Shown here: piece after piece, positions 56,468 to 64,000 of the stretch
Layout: each line of letters begins with the position of its first letter
Position numbering within the stretch: position 1 is the first letter of the stretch
From: Alicyclobacillus sp. SO9
GTDB taxonomy: Bacteria; Bacillota; Bacilli; Alicyclobacillales; Alicyclobacillaceae
NCBI RefSeq assembly: GCF_016406125.1
Contig: NZ_CP066339.1
Location: forward strand, 1,550,001-1,614,000
Length of the DNA: 64,000 bases
Direction of reading: 5' to 3'
Program-made: the position numbers and the translations under genes
The notes under the pieces: generated by a model
Told to the model about the DNA's origin: nothing
What the model saw: only the letters and a program-made list of their open reading frames with translations
The model's database searches: none

Positions 56468-58042
56468 TCAAGGTTGTTTGGTTGACACCGCGGCTTCAAG
56501 GGGTTCTTTTTTGGCTTCTGCCGACGGAGCCTCGACATGGAACGGCCACCAGAAAAAGCCGTCTTCCTGCAGCAATTCGTCTGCGCGCTTAGGTCCATAG
56601 GAGCCGGCATCGTAAAAGCTGAGTTCCGGGCCGACGTCAGAGTTGAAGGCGCGGGCAATGGGATCGACAAACTTCCAAGCCAGAGACACTTCATCCCACC
56701 TCGTGAAGAAAGTGGAATCCCCGACTAAGGCGTCGTGCAGCAACCGCTCATAGGCCTCTGGCGACGATTTGTCTTCTTCTTGGCTGAACTCCATTTTGAC
56801 CGGTACCACGGTTTCCTCGTTTTGACCTGGGTGTTTGGCGTTTAACAACAAGGAAATGCCCTCTGCAGGACTCACGCGTATGACCAGCAGGTTCGGGTTT
56901 AAGTTGCCATTCGGATTAAAGTAGAGATTCTTTGGCATGTCGTGAAATTGGATAACAATCTCTGTGGATTTCCCAGCCAGGCGCTTTCCGGTTCTCAAGT
57001 AAAACGGGACGCCGGCCCAGCGGAAGTTGTCGATATACAGGCGCGCGGCCACAAAGGTTTCCGTCTGCGAGTCATCGTCTACATTGTTCTCATCTCGATA
57101 ACCCGGGACTTGTTCTCCTTTGAGCTTCCCTGCTTGATACTGCCCTCTGACAACATGGTCCTTCACGTCAATCTCGCTGTATCTGCGCAGAGACCTGAGC
57201 ACCTTCACTTTCTCGTCTCGAATGGCTTCATTTTTGAGCCGGCTGGGCGGCTCCATGGCAATCATCATCACCATTTGTAACATGTGGTTCTGAATCATGT
57301 CCCTCAGGGCGCCAGCCTTGTCGTAATACGAAGCTCTGTCTTCAACCCCCACCGTCTCACTGGATGTAATCTGGACATTGGCAATAGCTTGATTGTTCCA
57401 GACAGGGCGGAAGATTGAATTGGCAAAACGGATGACTTCAATATTTTGTACCATTTCTTTACCAAGATAGTGGTCAATGCGGTAAATCTCTTCCTCCTCA
57501 AATACCTGACGCAGTTCTTTATTTAGCTCCTCAGCACTTTGATAATCCCAACCAAACGGCTTTTCAATAATGAGACGTTTCCAACCTTGGTTCTTGGTAA
57601 GATTGCAGCTTTTCAGGTTGGTTGTGACCGTACCAAAAAACTCGGGTGCCATGGCCAGATAAAACATTCGGTTCTGCTCCTCGACACCACGTTCTTTCTC
57701 AACCTTGCTGATGTGGTCATCGAGATCGCAAAAGTGATTGGCGTTGTTCACATCCAGCGCGACATAGCTGAAGTGCTGAATGAATTGGTTCCAAGTGTTC
57801 TCGTCAGGAACGGGCTGCCTCGAAAATTCCTCAATCGCATCACGCACCTTCTGGCGAAACTCTGCTGTATCCAACTTTCTGCGCGCAACACCAACAACGC
57901 TGTATTGACTTGAGAGTGCTCCACCAAGATAGAGGCTGAACAGCGCGGGGAACAACTTTCTTTGTGCAAGGTCGCCGGTGGCCCCAAACAGCACGAAGGT
58001 ATGTTCAGGGGCTTCTGTAACTTTTTGAGTCGAGTTTGACAT
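56468..58042 (-). CDS. zwf: Glucose-6-phosphate 1-dehydrogenase
   Basis: A 524-residue enzyme for the entry into the oxidative pentose phosphate pathway. The NADP fold is FVLFGATGDLAQRKLFPALFSLY, the substrate motif is RIDHYLGKEMVQNIEVIRFAN (catalytic His and Lys), and IEKPFGWD is the coenzyme site. It starts at ATG 58042 after AAAGGATGAAGG. It is slightly longer than usual because of an Ala/Glu-rich tail. Genes zwf and gnd are in opposite directions and not one operon. Confidence 0.96.
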   Translation of the reverse strand: MSNSTQKVTEAPEHTFVLFGATGDLAQRKLFPALFSLYLGGALSSQYSVVGVARRKLDTAEFRQKVRDAIEEFSRQPVPDENTWNQFIQHFSYVALDVNNANHFCDLDDHISKVEKERGVEEQNRMFYLAMAPEFFGTVTTNLKSCNLTKNQGWKRLIIEKPFGWDYQSAEELNKELRQVFEEEEIYRIDHYLGKEMVQNIEVIRFANSIFRPVWNNQAIANVQITSSETVGVEDRASYYDKAGALRDMIQNHMLQMVMMIAMEPPSRLKNEAIRDEKVKVLRSLRRYSEIDVKDHVVRGQYQAGKLKGEQVPGYRDENNVDDDSQTETFVAARLYIDNFRWAGVPFYLRTGKRLAGKSTEIVIQFHDMPKNLYFNPNGNLNPNLLVIRVSPAEGISLLLNAKHPGQNEETVVPVKMEFSQEEDKSSPEAYERLLHDALVGDSTFFTRWDEVSLAWKFVDPIARAFNSDVGPELSFYDAGSYGPKRADELLQEDGFFWWPFHVEAPSAEAKKEPLEAAVSTKQP

Positions 58043-58297
58043 TCATCCTTCATCCTTTGTAAAAAGCACCCACGGCGAATACTGTAACGATAACCGCAGA
58101 TTCCGCTTTGTGATAGTTTGATGACAACTGTTCTAACGTTGTCTATGTTAGGGTTTGAATTGTAGCTTGTCCAATCTCCTGTGGTTCAATGACCCGAAAG
58201 TGGTAGACTAAACGCAATCTGGACAAGCCGGGCAATGACATGCTCTGCAGAGGCAAGAGAATTTACATAGACAACGCACTAAGGATGTGGTGAAACG

Positions 58298-59125
58298 ATG
58301 TTGACGGACCCAAGACAACTTGATAAGTGGATTCAGGAGAACTCGGTCAGTATATTTGACTGTCGTTTTTCGCTGCTCGACAAAACAAAAGGAAAAGAGC
58401 AGTACGGCAAAGCCCATATTCCTGGTGCGCTTTATGTGGACCTGGAAACAGACTTATCGTCGCCGGCTTCACGTGAAGCCGGACGTCATCCGCTGCCGAA
58501 CCCCATTTCCTTTGCGGCTCGCATGAGTGAGTTGGGCGCAGCAGATGACAACCCGGTGGTCTTTTATGACAATGGGGAAGGGATGGCTGCCCGCGGTTGG
58601 TGGTTAATGCGCTATATTGGTCACAAACAGGTTTATCTGCTGGACGGCGGCTTCAAGCGTTGGTCTGAAGAAGGATATGAAGTTACAGACAGGGTTGAGC
58701 CCGCGACAGCCGGCCGGTTGACCGTCAGCCTGCAGGAACAGATGATTGCAAACGAGGCAACGGTTGAACGGATTTCTTCGGCCCAAGCCGCAGGAACTCT
58801 GGTTGATGCAAGAGCTGGTGTTCGATACAGAGGTGAGGAAGAGCCCATTGATCCAAAGGCGGGTCATATTCCCTTGGCAAGAAACGCGCCGTGGATAGAA
58901 GGAATGGATTCCAGCGGCAGGTGGTTGCGGCCAGAGCAGCAACGTCATCGGTTTGAGAAGATTTTAACAGGCGATGCCCCAGTAGTGAACTACTGCGGGT
59001 CAGGTGTCACAGCCTGCAACAATGTATTTGCGATGGAGCTTGCCGGTCGCAAAGGAGCTCTCCTGTATCCTGGGAGTTGGAGTCAGTGGTGTAATAAAGC
59101 ACATCATGCCGTTGCGGTCGATTGA
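58298..59125 (+). CDS. Two-domain rhodanese sulfurtransferase
   Basis: A 275-residue tandem rhodanese. The N-terminal inactive domain has VSIFDCRFSLLDKTKGKEQYGKAHIPGALYVDLE. The C-terminal domain has LVDARAGVRYRGEEEPIDPKAGHIPLARN, and the active-site loop VVNYCGSGVTACNNVFAM with the nucleophile Cys. CGSGVTA is the loop type often found in 3-mercaptopyruvate sulfurtransferases, CRxGx[RT] in thiosulfate ones. It starts at ATG 58298. Confidence 0.92.
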   Translation: MLTDPRQLDKWIQENSVSIFDCRFSLLDKTKGKEQYGKAHIPGALYVDLETDLSSPASREAGRHPLPNPISFAARMSELGAADDNPVVFYDNGEGMAARGWWLMRYIGHKQVYLLDGGFKRWSEEGYEVTDRVEPATAGRLTVSLQEQMIANEATVERISSAQAAGTLVDARAGVRYRGEEEPIDPKAGHIPLARNAPWIEGMDSSGRWLRPEQQRHRFEKILTGDAPVVNYCGSGVTACNNVFAMELAGRKGALLYPGSWSQWCNKAHHAVAVD

Positions 59126-59372
59126 CTGTACCATGTGAGGAATCGGGAGAACGAATCAGGAGTGATAACTCGCCTGGCGAAATGTTTCAAACAGAGGTCC
59201 TTCCGGTTGCGCTGTGTGAAACGAAGCTTGCATCGTAACCGTCTATAATAAGAGATATAGCAGACTGTTTTCGGATAGCCGACGGCAAAGATTTGACAAT
59301 CACACCAATGCTGGATAGAGCCGTCTCATATCTTCCGTATTTAGCACTTTTGTAGAGACAGGAGAGAAAGGA

Positions 59373-60557
59373 ATGTCCAAAAGGACGTCAAAAACCCCTT
59401 CGACCGGCGGCTTACACGGTCGTAAAGACAGACAAAAAACACGAAATAGACGGTTGCGAAGGATACGGAATACTGTCTTTGGCATTTTTGCCGCTCTGCT
59501 TCTGCTCGTTGGAACAGGGTACGGTGTTGGATTTTTAACGCCTTGGGGCAACCGCACCCGTATTGTCTTGGCTGAGACAATTGTATCTACGCGCCACTAT
59601 TATTTGGCTAAATACATTACAACAAACAAGGAGTACCATACGTTACGGGCTCAGTTGAGCAAGACTGTAAAGGACAGCAGCGTACCTGTCACAGGACAAA
59701 TTTCTGCCAGTTCACCATCTCCCAAAATCACACCAAGTACACCTGCACAAGCAGGTTCGGTGCAACCTTCCAACGGTACAACGGGTCTCTCTCGTACGCC
59801 TGTTAAAAAGGTGAAAAATGTTGAAATTAAGCGCATCTCCGGCAAGGGTTACAACGGCTTTGTCATGCTCGTGCACAACCCTAAGACCATTCGGCTTGTT
59901 CACGCACAGATTCTCAACGGAAAGGGCGAATACATTACACATATGGCCAAGCGTATTGGCGCAGTGGCTGGTGTGAATGCCAGTGGTTTTCTCGACCCAA
60001 AAGGAAACGGCTGGGGTGCTAAGGCCTACGGCCTCGAGTATGTCGGAGGACAGGTGTTGCACGGTCTGAACAACGGATACGGCATGGTAACAGTCGGTTT
60101 CACGAAAGCTGGAAAGATGTTGCTTGGTAAGTACAACTCACAGCAACTCCAGCACTTGGGCATTCAGGATGCGATGCAGTTTATGCCTGAACTGGTTGTT
60201 GACGGGAAACCAATGATTACGCACGGTGACGGAGGTTGGGGCTATGGACCGAGGACAGCCGTAGGCCAGACCAAAGACGGTACTGTGATTTTTGTCGTGA
60301 TAAACGGCCGGTTTCACGGCGGCAGCGGGATGGGGGCGAGTCAGCGCCAAGTGATGAACATCATGTTGCAGTACGGGGCTGTGAATGCGTGCGCCATGGA
60401 CGGAGGCTCATCAAGTGTGTTGTACAGCAAGGGGAAAATACTCAACTCGCCGTCTACGATTGATCCAAATGGTCAACGTCACCTTCCTGATGCATGGCTT
60501 GTGTTTCCAAGCGCCTCGGCTGCGCAGAGCTACCATGTCAATTCATCTTCCAACTAG
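59373..60557 (+). CDS. Phosphodiester glycosidase (NAGPA)-domain surface protein
   Basis: A 394-residue type II membrane protein. A very basic start (residues 1-32) is followed by one membrane helix (about 33-53), a Ser/Thr/Pro linker (about 100-145) and a NAGPA-type domain. Domain motifs: AGVNASGFLDPKGNGWGAKAYGL, GYGMVTVGFTKAGKMLLG, GWGYGPRTAVGQTKDGTVIFVVINGR and NACAMDGGSSSVLY with the catalytic-site residues. ATG 59373 follows AGAAAGGA. Such proteins in Bacilli act on wall polymers or spore surface sugars; the substrate is open. Confidence 0.9.
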   Translation: MSKRTSKTPSTGGLHGRKDRQKTRNRRLRRIRNTVFGIFAALLLLVGTGYGVGFLTPWGNRTRIVLAETIVSTRHYYLAKYITTNKEYHTLRAQLSKTVKDSSVPVTGQISASSPSPKITPSTPAQAGSVQPSNGTTGLSRTPVKKVKNVEIKRISGKGYNGFVMLVHNPKTIRLVHAQILNGKGEYITHMAKRIGAVAGVNASGFLDPKGNGWGAKAYGLEYVGGQVLHGLNNGYGMVTVGFTKAGKMLLGKYNSQQLQHLGIQDAMQFMPELVVDGKPMITHGDGGWGYGPRTAVGQTKDGTVIFVVINGRFHGGSGMGASQRQVMNIMLQYGAVNACAMDGGSSSVLYSKGKILNSPSTIDPNGQRHLPDAWLVFPSASAAQSYHVNSSSN

Positions 60558-60679
60558 GCCGAGGAAATTCAACCAAAACATAATGAAGTTGTGATATGAG
60601 ATAAGCCGGTCTTTTCGGTATAATATGGAGAGCCTGAATTTTCTCGTCGGGCAATTTTGTACAACAGCGAGGCGATGGC

Positions 60680-62194
60680 ATGGGTACACAGGAAACAGCG
60701 CAGAAATTTCGCGCATATGTAGAGAAGATGCTCCACTATTCAGAAGCAATCGGCCTAATGGAGTGGGATTTGCGTACAGGAGCACCGAAGCAGGGGGCAG
60801 AGTTGCGGGCCGAAGCTATTGGGACGCTGTCTTCCGAAGTCTTTCGAATGCAGACTGCAGAGGAGATGGGAGAGTATCTGGATCGACTGAGTACACCAGA
60901 GGCTCTTCCTGAACTTGACGAAATTACTGCAGCCTCCGTGACAGAGATGAAAAAGGAGTACGAACGTAATTCAAAGATTCCTGCCGAGCGATTCCACGAG
61001 TTCGTCGTCCTCGCCTCAAAGGCTGAATCAATCTGGGAAGAAGCAAAGGACAAGTCAGATTTCGCAATGTTTCGTCCCTATCTAGAACAGATTGTTGCCT
61101 TTAAGAGGGAATTTGTGGAGTACTGGGGCTACACAGACAACAACAAATACGACACGCTGCTCGACCAGTTTGAACCAGGATTGACTGTGGCAGAGCTCGA
61201 TCCCATTTTTGCAAACCTGCGTCGGGAGACTGTAGACTTGTTGCAAGCGGTCACGGGCTCCGGTCAGCGCGTGGATGAATCAAAGTTTGAGCGCCGCTAT
61301 GACCCGCAAGTACAAAGGCAGCTTTCCATTCGAATGCTGGAGCAGATGGGATACGATTTCCGTGCAGGCCGAATTGATTCAACTGTGCATCCGTTTATGA
61401 CGGCATTAAACCGCTATGACACTCGTGTGACGACCAAATATCTGCTGACCGATATGCGCAGTGCGCTCTTTAGCACAATTCACGAAGGTGGGCACGCATT
61501 GTACGAGCAGGGCATTTCGCCGGATTTGATAGGAACGCCGCTGTGTGGCGGGGTCAGCAACGGTATTCACGAATCTCAATCGCGGTTCTGGGAAAACATG
61601 ATTGGCCGCTCACGGGCATTCTGGGAGTACAATTATAAGTCAGTCCTGGAATTGTTTCCAAGTCAATTTGCGGATATTTCACTGGAAGACTTTTATCGCG
61701 GTGTCAATGTCGTAAAGCCGTCTTTAATTCGAATTGAAGCAGACGAGCTGACGTATAATCTACACATCATGGTTCGCTACGAAATCGAAAAAGAGCTTGT
61801 CAACGGCAGCGTAGAGGTGAAGGACCTGCCGGAGTTATGGCGGCAAAAGATGAAGGATTACATCGGATTGGAACCAAAGAATGACGGTGAAGGAGTTCTT
61901 CAGGATGTTCACTGGTCAGGCGGGGAGTTCGGATACTTCCCTACATATGCACTAGGAAACATCTACGCTGCTCAGTTTGCGTGGGCCATGGAACGAGATA
62001 ATCCAAATTATATGGACGAAGTCCGACACGGGGAATTGACAAACATCAGGACTTGGCTGCATGATAAAATTCATCGTTACGGAAAGTTGCGAACGCCGTC
62101 AGAACTGGTTGAGGGAGCTACAGGCAAACCTCTTGATTCGCAGCATCTGGTAGACTATTTGAAAAACAAGTTTTCAGCACTGTATGGACTCTAA
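60680..62194 (+). CDS. Carboxypeptidase M32
   Basis: A 504-residue zinc carboxypeptidase of family M32 (thermostable carboxypeptidase Taq type). The zinc motif HEGGHALYEQG (HExxH, residues 268-272) is followed by GGVSNGIHESQSRFWENMIGRSRAFW with the third ligand Glu, and DELTYNLHIMVRYEIEKELVNG is a family signature. It releases C-terminal residues, except proline, from peptides in the cytoplasm. It starts at ATG 60680; its ribosome binding site is weak (GCGAGGCGATGGC). Confidence 0.95.
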   Translation: MGTQETAQKFRAYVEKMLHYSEAIGLMEWDLRTGAPKQGAELRAEAIGTLSSEVFRMQTAEEMGEYLDRLSTPEALPELDEITAASVTEMKKEYERNSKIPAERFHEFVVLASKAESIWEEAKDKSDFAMFRPYLEQIVAFKREFVEYWGYTDNNKYDTLLDQFEPGLTVAELDPIFANLRRETVDLLQAVTGSGQRVDESKFERRYDPQVQRQLSIRMLEQMGYDFRAGRIDSTVHPFMTALNRYDTRVTTKYLLTDMRSALFSTIHEGGHALYEQGISPDLIGTPLCGGVSNGIHESQSRFWENMIGRSRAFWEYNYKSVLELFPSQFADISLEDFYRGVNVVKPSLIRIEADELTYNLHIMVRYEIEKELVNGSVEVKDLPELWRQKMKDYIGLEPKNDGEGVLQDVHWSGGEFGYFPTYALGNIYAAQFAWAMERDNPNYMDEVRHGELTNIRTWLHDKIHRYGKLRTPSELVEGATGKPLDSQHLVDYLKNKFSALYGL

Positions 62195-62263
62195 GTTGGT
62201 TTAAAAGCGGCCCATTGCAGTGGTTGTGATGAGCCGTAGAGGTTGTAAATGCAGTTGTCAGTG

Positions 62264-62296
62264 CGCTCATCCGGAGAATCAGCGGATGGGCGTTTT
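62264..62296 (+). terminator. Terminator after the M32 carboxypeptidase gene
   Basis: CGCTCATCCG (62264-62273) pairs with CGGATGGGCG (62283-62292) with one G-T pair, followed by TTTT. Confidence 0.75.
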
Positions 62297-62349
62297 GGTT
62301 ACGTTAGGTGGTAAGTTTGCAGATAAACATATTCTAGGAGGTCTGTACG

Positions 62350-62691
62350 ATGGAATTTGTTCAATCCTTGGAAGAGTATTTTACGTTGGTACGTGATGAG
62401 ACTCCGACCGTAATGGTCTTTACGGCGGGTTGGTGTCCGGACTGTACCTTTTTGAAGACGTTCATTGATGATGTAAAGCAGGAATATGAAGGTAAACTGC
62501 AGATGTACTGGATTGACCGAGATGAGTACGGAGACCTTTGCGAAACACTAGACATCATGGGAATTCCCAGCTTTTTGGCATACAAGGACGGTCAAGTCGT
62601 CAGTCGATTTGTTAACGGAAAACGCAAGTCAAAGCAAGAAGTGAAAGACTTTCTCGACGACTTCTTGTCAAAATTAGCAGCCAACGTTTGA
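62350..62691 (+). CDS. Thioredoxin-like protein with CPDC active site
   Basis: A 113-residue single-domain thioredoxin fold. The redox pair is Cys29-Pro-Asp-Cys32 in VFTAGWCPDCTFLKTF; the cis-Pro is in IMGIPSFLAYKDG. The CPDC motif is unlike CGPC of normal thioredoxins and is found in YtpP-like and similar Bacilli proteins. The ATG at 62350 follows TAGGAGGT. It probably helps reduce specific disulfides in the cytoplasm. Confidence 0.88.
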   Translation: MEFVQSLEEYFTLVRDETPTVMVFTAGWCPDCTFLKTFIDDVKQEYEGKLQMYWIDRDEYGDLCETLDIMGIPSFLAYKDGQVVSRFVNGKRKSKQEVKDFLDDFLSKLAANV

Positions 62692-62756
62692 GTTTCCATA
62701 CCCGCATCTTGAGGCGCTGTGCTGCGGACGTCTACTAATCGCAATGGGGGGATTTG

Positions 62757-63932
62757 ATGCCGGGAGACCAGTGGTTTGTTCGAAATCGGGAAGAACAAGA
62801 CCGTCATGGATTGATTCAGCAGGTTGCAACAGAATTCAGCAAAACGGCACCGCAGTATGATGAGGCAGGTACATTTCCTCATGAGCACATCAACCGGTTG
62901 CGAGAAATTGGCTATGTCAGTTGGACTACACCGCGAAAATACGGGGGCAAGGAGATTAGCCTCTATGAAATGCTGTTACACCAGGAGCAGCTTGCCCGAG
63001 GGGATGGTTCGACCGCCCTTGCGATGGGCTGGCACATGGGAATGATGCTGAATCTGCGAGCCAGCCTTGCTTTTCCTGAAGAAATTTTTGCGGAAGTGGC
63101 GAGGAGTGTTGTGGAGAAGGGAGCTCTGATTAACAGTTGTGCTTCTGAACCCGCAACCGGGAGTCCGAGCAGAGGGGGGCGCCCTCAGACCACTGCTCGC
63201 AAGGTGGATGGAGGATACATCATCAACGGCCGCAAGACCTTCAGTACACTGAGCCCAGCTTTGGACTGGATTTTGGTAACAGCCGGTCTTGAAGGGGAGA
63301 CGGGTATCGGCGAGTTTCTGCTGACAAAGAAGGACATCCGAATTGTTGAAACCTGGAATGTACTGGGTATGCGCGCAACCGGGAGTCACGATATTGTCAT
63401 GGAAGAGGTCTTTGTACCGGACGACTACCTAATATCCACATTGGAAGCCGGAGAGCCGAAAAAACGCAACCAAGACGGCGGCGGATGGCTGTTGCATGTT
63501 CCCGCGTGCTACATGGGCGTAGCCCTAAATGCACGGGATATTGCTGTGAGATATGCGGCTAGTTACCAGCCGAACAGTCTACCTCACCCGATTTCCGAGG
63601 TCGACCACATTCAATCTAAACTTGGCGCCATGGAACTGAAACTGCTTTCTGCCAGAACCTTGATGTACGATTTGGCCAGTCGTTGGGATGATGCAGGAGA
63701 AGCAGAGCGCCGCAGCCTTCGCCCGCAATTCGGCGCAGTTAAGACGTTTACAACCAACGCTGCTATGGAAGTCGTGGACCTTGCCATGCGCGTGGTTGGT
63801 GCGCGGAGCTTGTGGAAAGATATGACTTTGGAACGGTTGTATCGGGATGTTAGAGCGGGCCTGCATAATCCGCCAATGGACGATGTAGTATACAAGTCAC
63901 TCACAAAGGAAGCCATTCGCGAGTTGACGTAG
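62757..63932 (+). CDS. Acyl-CoA dehydrogenase-family flavoprotein
   Basis: A 391-residue protein. The N-terminal helical domain, the FAD beta-domain ([55 protein letters not shown]) and the C-terminal helical bundle ([43 protein letters not shown]) follow the family plan. The loop [24 protein letters not shown] is typical. The catalytic Glu of true acyl-CoA dehydrogenases is not evident, so it might belong to the related monooxygenase branch (SfnC/DszC-like). ATG 62757 follows GGGGGG; TTG one codon before is possible. Confidence 0.85.
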   Translation: MPGDQWFVRNREEQDRHGLIQQVATEFSKTAPQYDEAGTFPHEHINRLREIGYVSWTTPRKYGGKEISLYEMLLHQEQLARGDGSTALAMGWHMGMMLNLRASLAFPEEIFAEVARSVVEKGALINSCASEPATGSPSRGGRPQTTARKVDGGYIINGRKTFSTLSPALDWILVTAGLEGETGIGEFLLTKKDIRIVETWNVLGMRATGSHDIVMEEVFVPDDYLISTLEAGEPKKRNQDGGGWLLHVPACYMGVALNARDIAVRYAASYQPNSLPHPISEVDHIQSKLGAMELKLLSARTLMYDLASRWDDAGEAERRSLRPQFGAVKTFTTNAAMEVVDLAMRVVGARSLWKDMTLERLYRDVRAGLHNPPMDDVVYKSLTKEAIRELT

Positions 63933-64000
63933 CAGCGAATATCAGACGAGGAATTGAGACGAATGCTGATTTGAGGGAGTTGCAGACACGGTTTGGCAAC

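Overview
The window reads as a chromosomal segment of a spore-forming Bacillota bacterium of the class Bacilli, probably an Alicyclobacillus relative. That placement is inference. It rests on strong AGGAGG-type ribosome binding sites with frequent TTG and GTG starts, a short HisG paired with HisZ, YjcZ-type and YjzC-type small proteins, a TPP-controlled YkoE/YkoD/YkoC transporter and a short-form 6-phosphogluconate dehydrogenase. No rRNA, tRNA, CRISPR array or prophage was seen.

Layout. 1-5.5 kb: a partial cell-surface C39-like protease, two EamA exporters, a uracil-type permease and an HxlR regulator divergent from the second exporter. 5.7-12.6 kb: manA, a stand-alone trpB, an MFS transporter, a BaiN/YhiN flavoprotein and an iron alcohol dehydrogenase. 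12.6-24.6 kb: acnA, a second MFS transporter, ctaB, a large non-coding repeat region, rocD, a YjzC-like gene, class I aldolase, ispG, and a c-di-GMP riboswitch in front of an unrecognised gene. 24.7-33.6 kb: the histidine operon hisZ-G-[IS110 insertion]-D-B-H-A-F-IE, with an oversized HisIE. 33.6-37.1 kb: a PadR/DUF1700/DUF4097 operon, a membrane protein with a six-residue tandem repeat, and a DinB-like protein. 37.3-39.0 kb: a tandem non-coding repeat array. 39.0-44.5 kb: a secreted protein, a LysE-type exporter, and a TPP riboswitch with a thiamine-precursor ECF transporter whose ATPase and T subunits are fused. 45-64 kb: tkt, SDR/TetR/LysR genes, a ThiF-like E1 enzyme, mnmA, a ThyX-like protein lacking the usual signature, a HAD phosphatase, gnd, a cyclase, zwf, a rhodanese, a NAGPA-type glycosidase, an M32 carboxypeptidase, a thioredoxin-like protein and an acyl-CoA dehydrogenase.

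Metabolically the segment holds much of central carbon flow (zwf, gnd, tkt, aldolase, manA, aconitase), complete histidine synthesis from PRPP to histidinol dehydrogenase apart from hisC and the phosphatase, and the isoprenoid enzyme IspG.

The most unusual signal is non-coding. The intergenic regions at 18.22-18.55 kb and 37.32-38.96 kb are built from the same ordered set of six 25-nt hairpin modules (10-nt arm, 5-nt loop, 10-nt arm). Loops are conserved by position, arms show compensatory changes, and internal deletions always create chimeric modules that keep the 10-5-10 geometry. I do not recognise this family. Two related fold-back elements (18.70-18.84 and 40.62-40.81 kb) lie in or near such regions.
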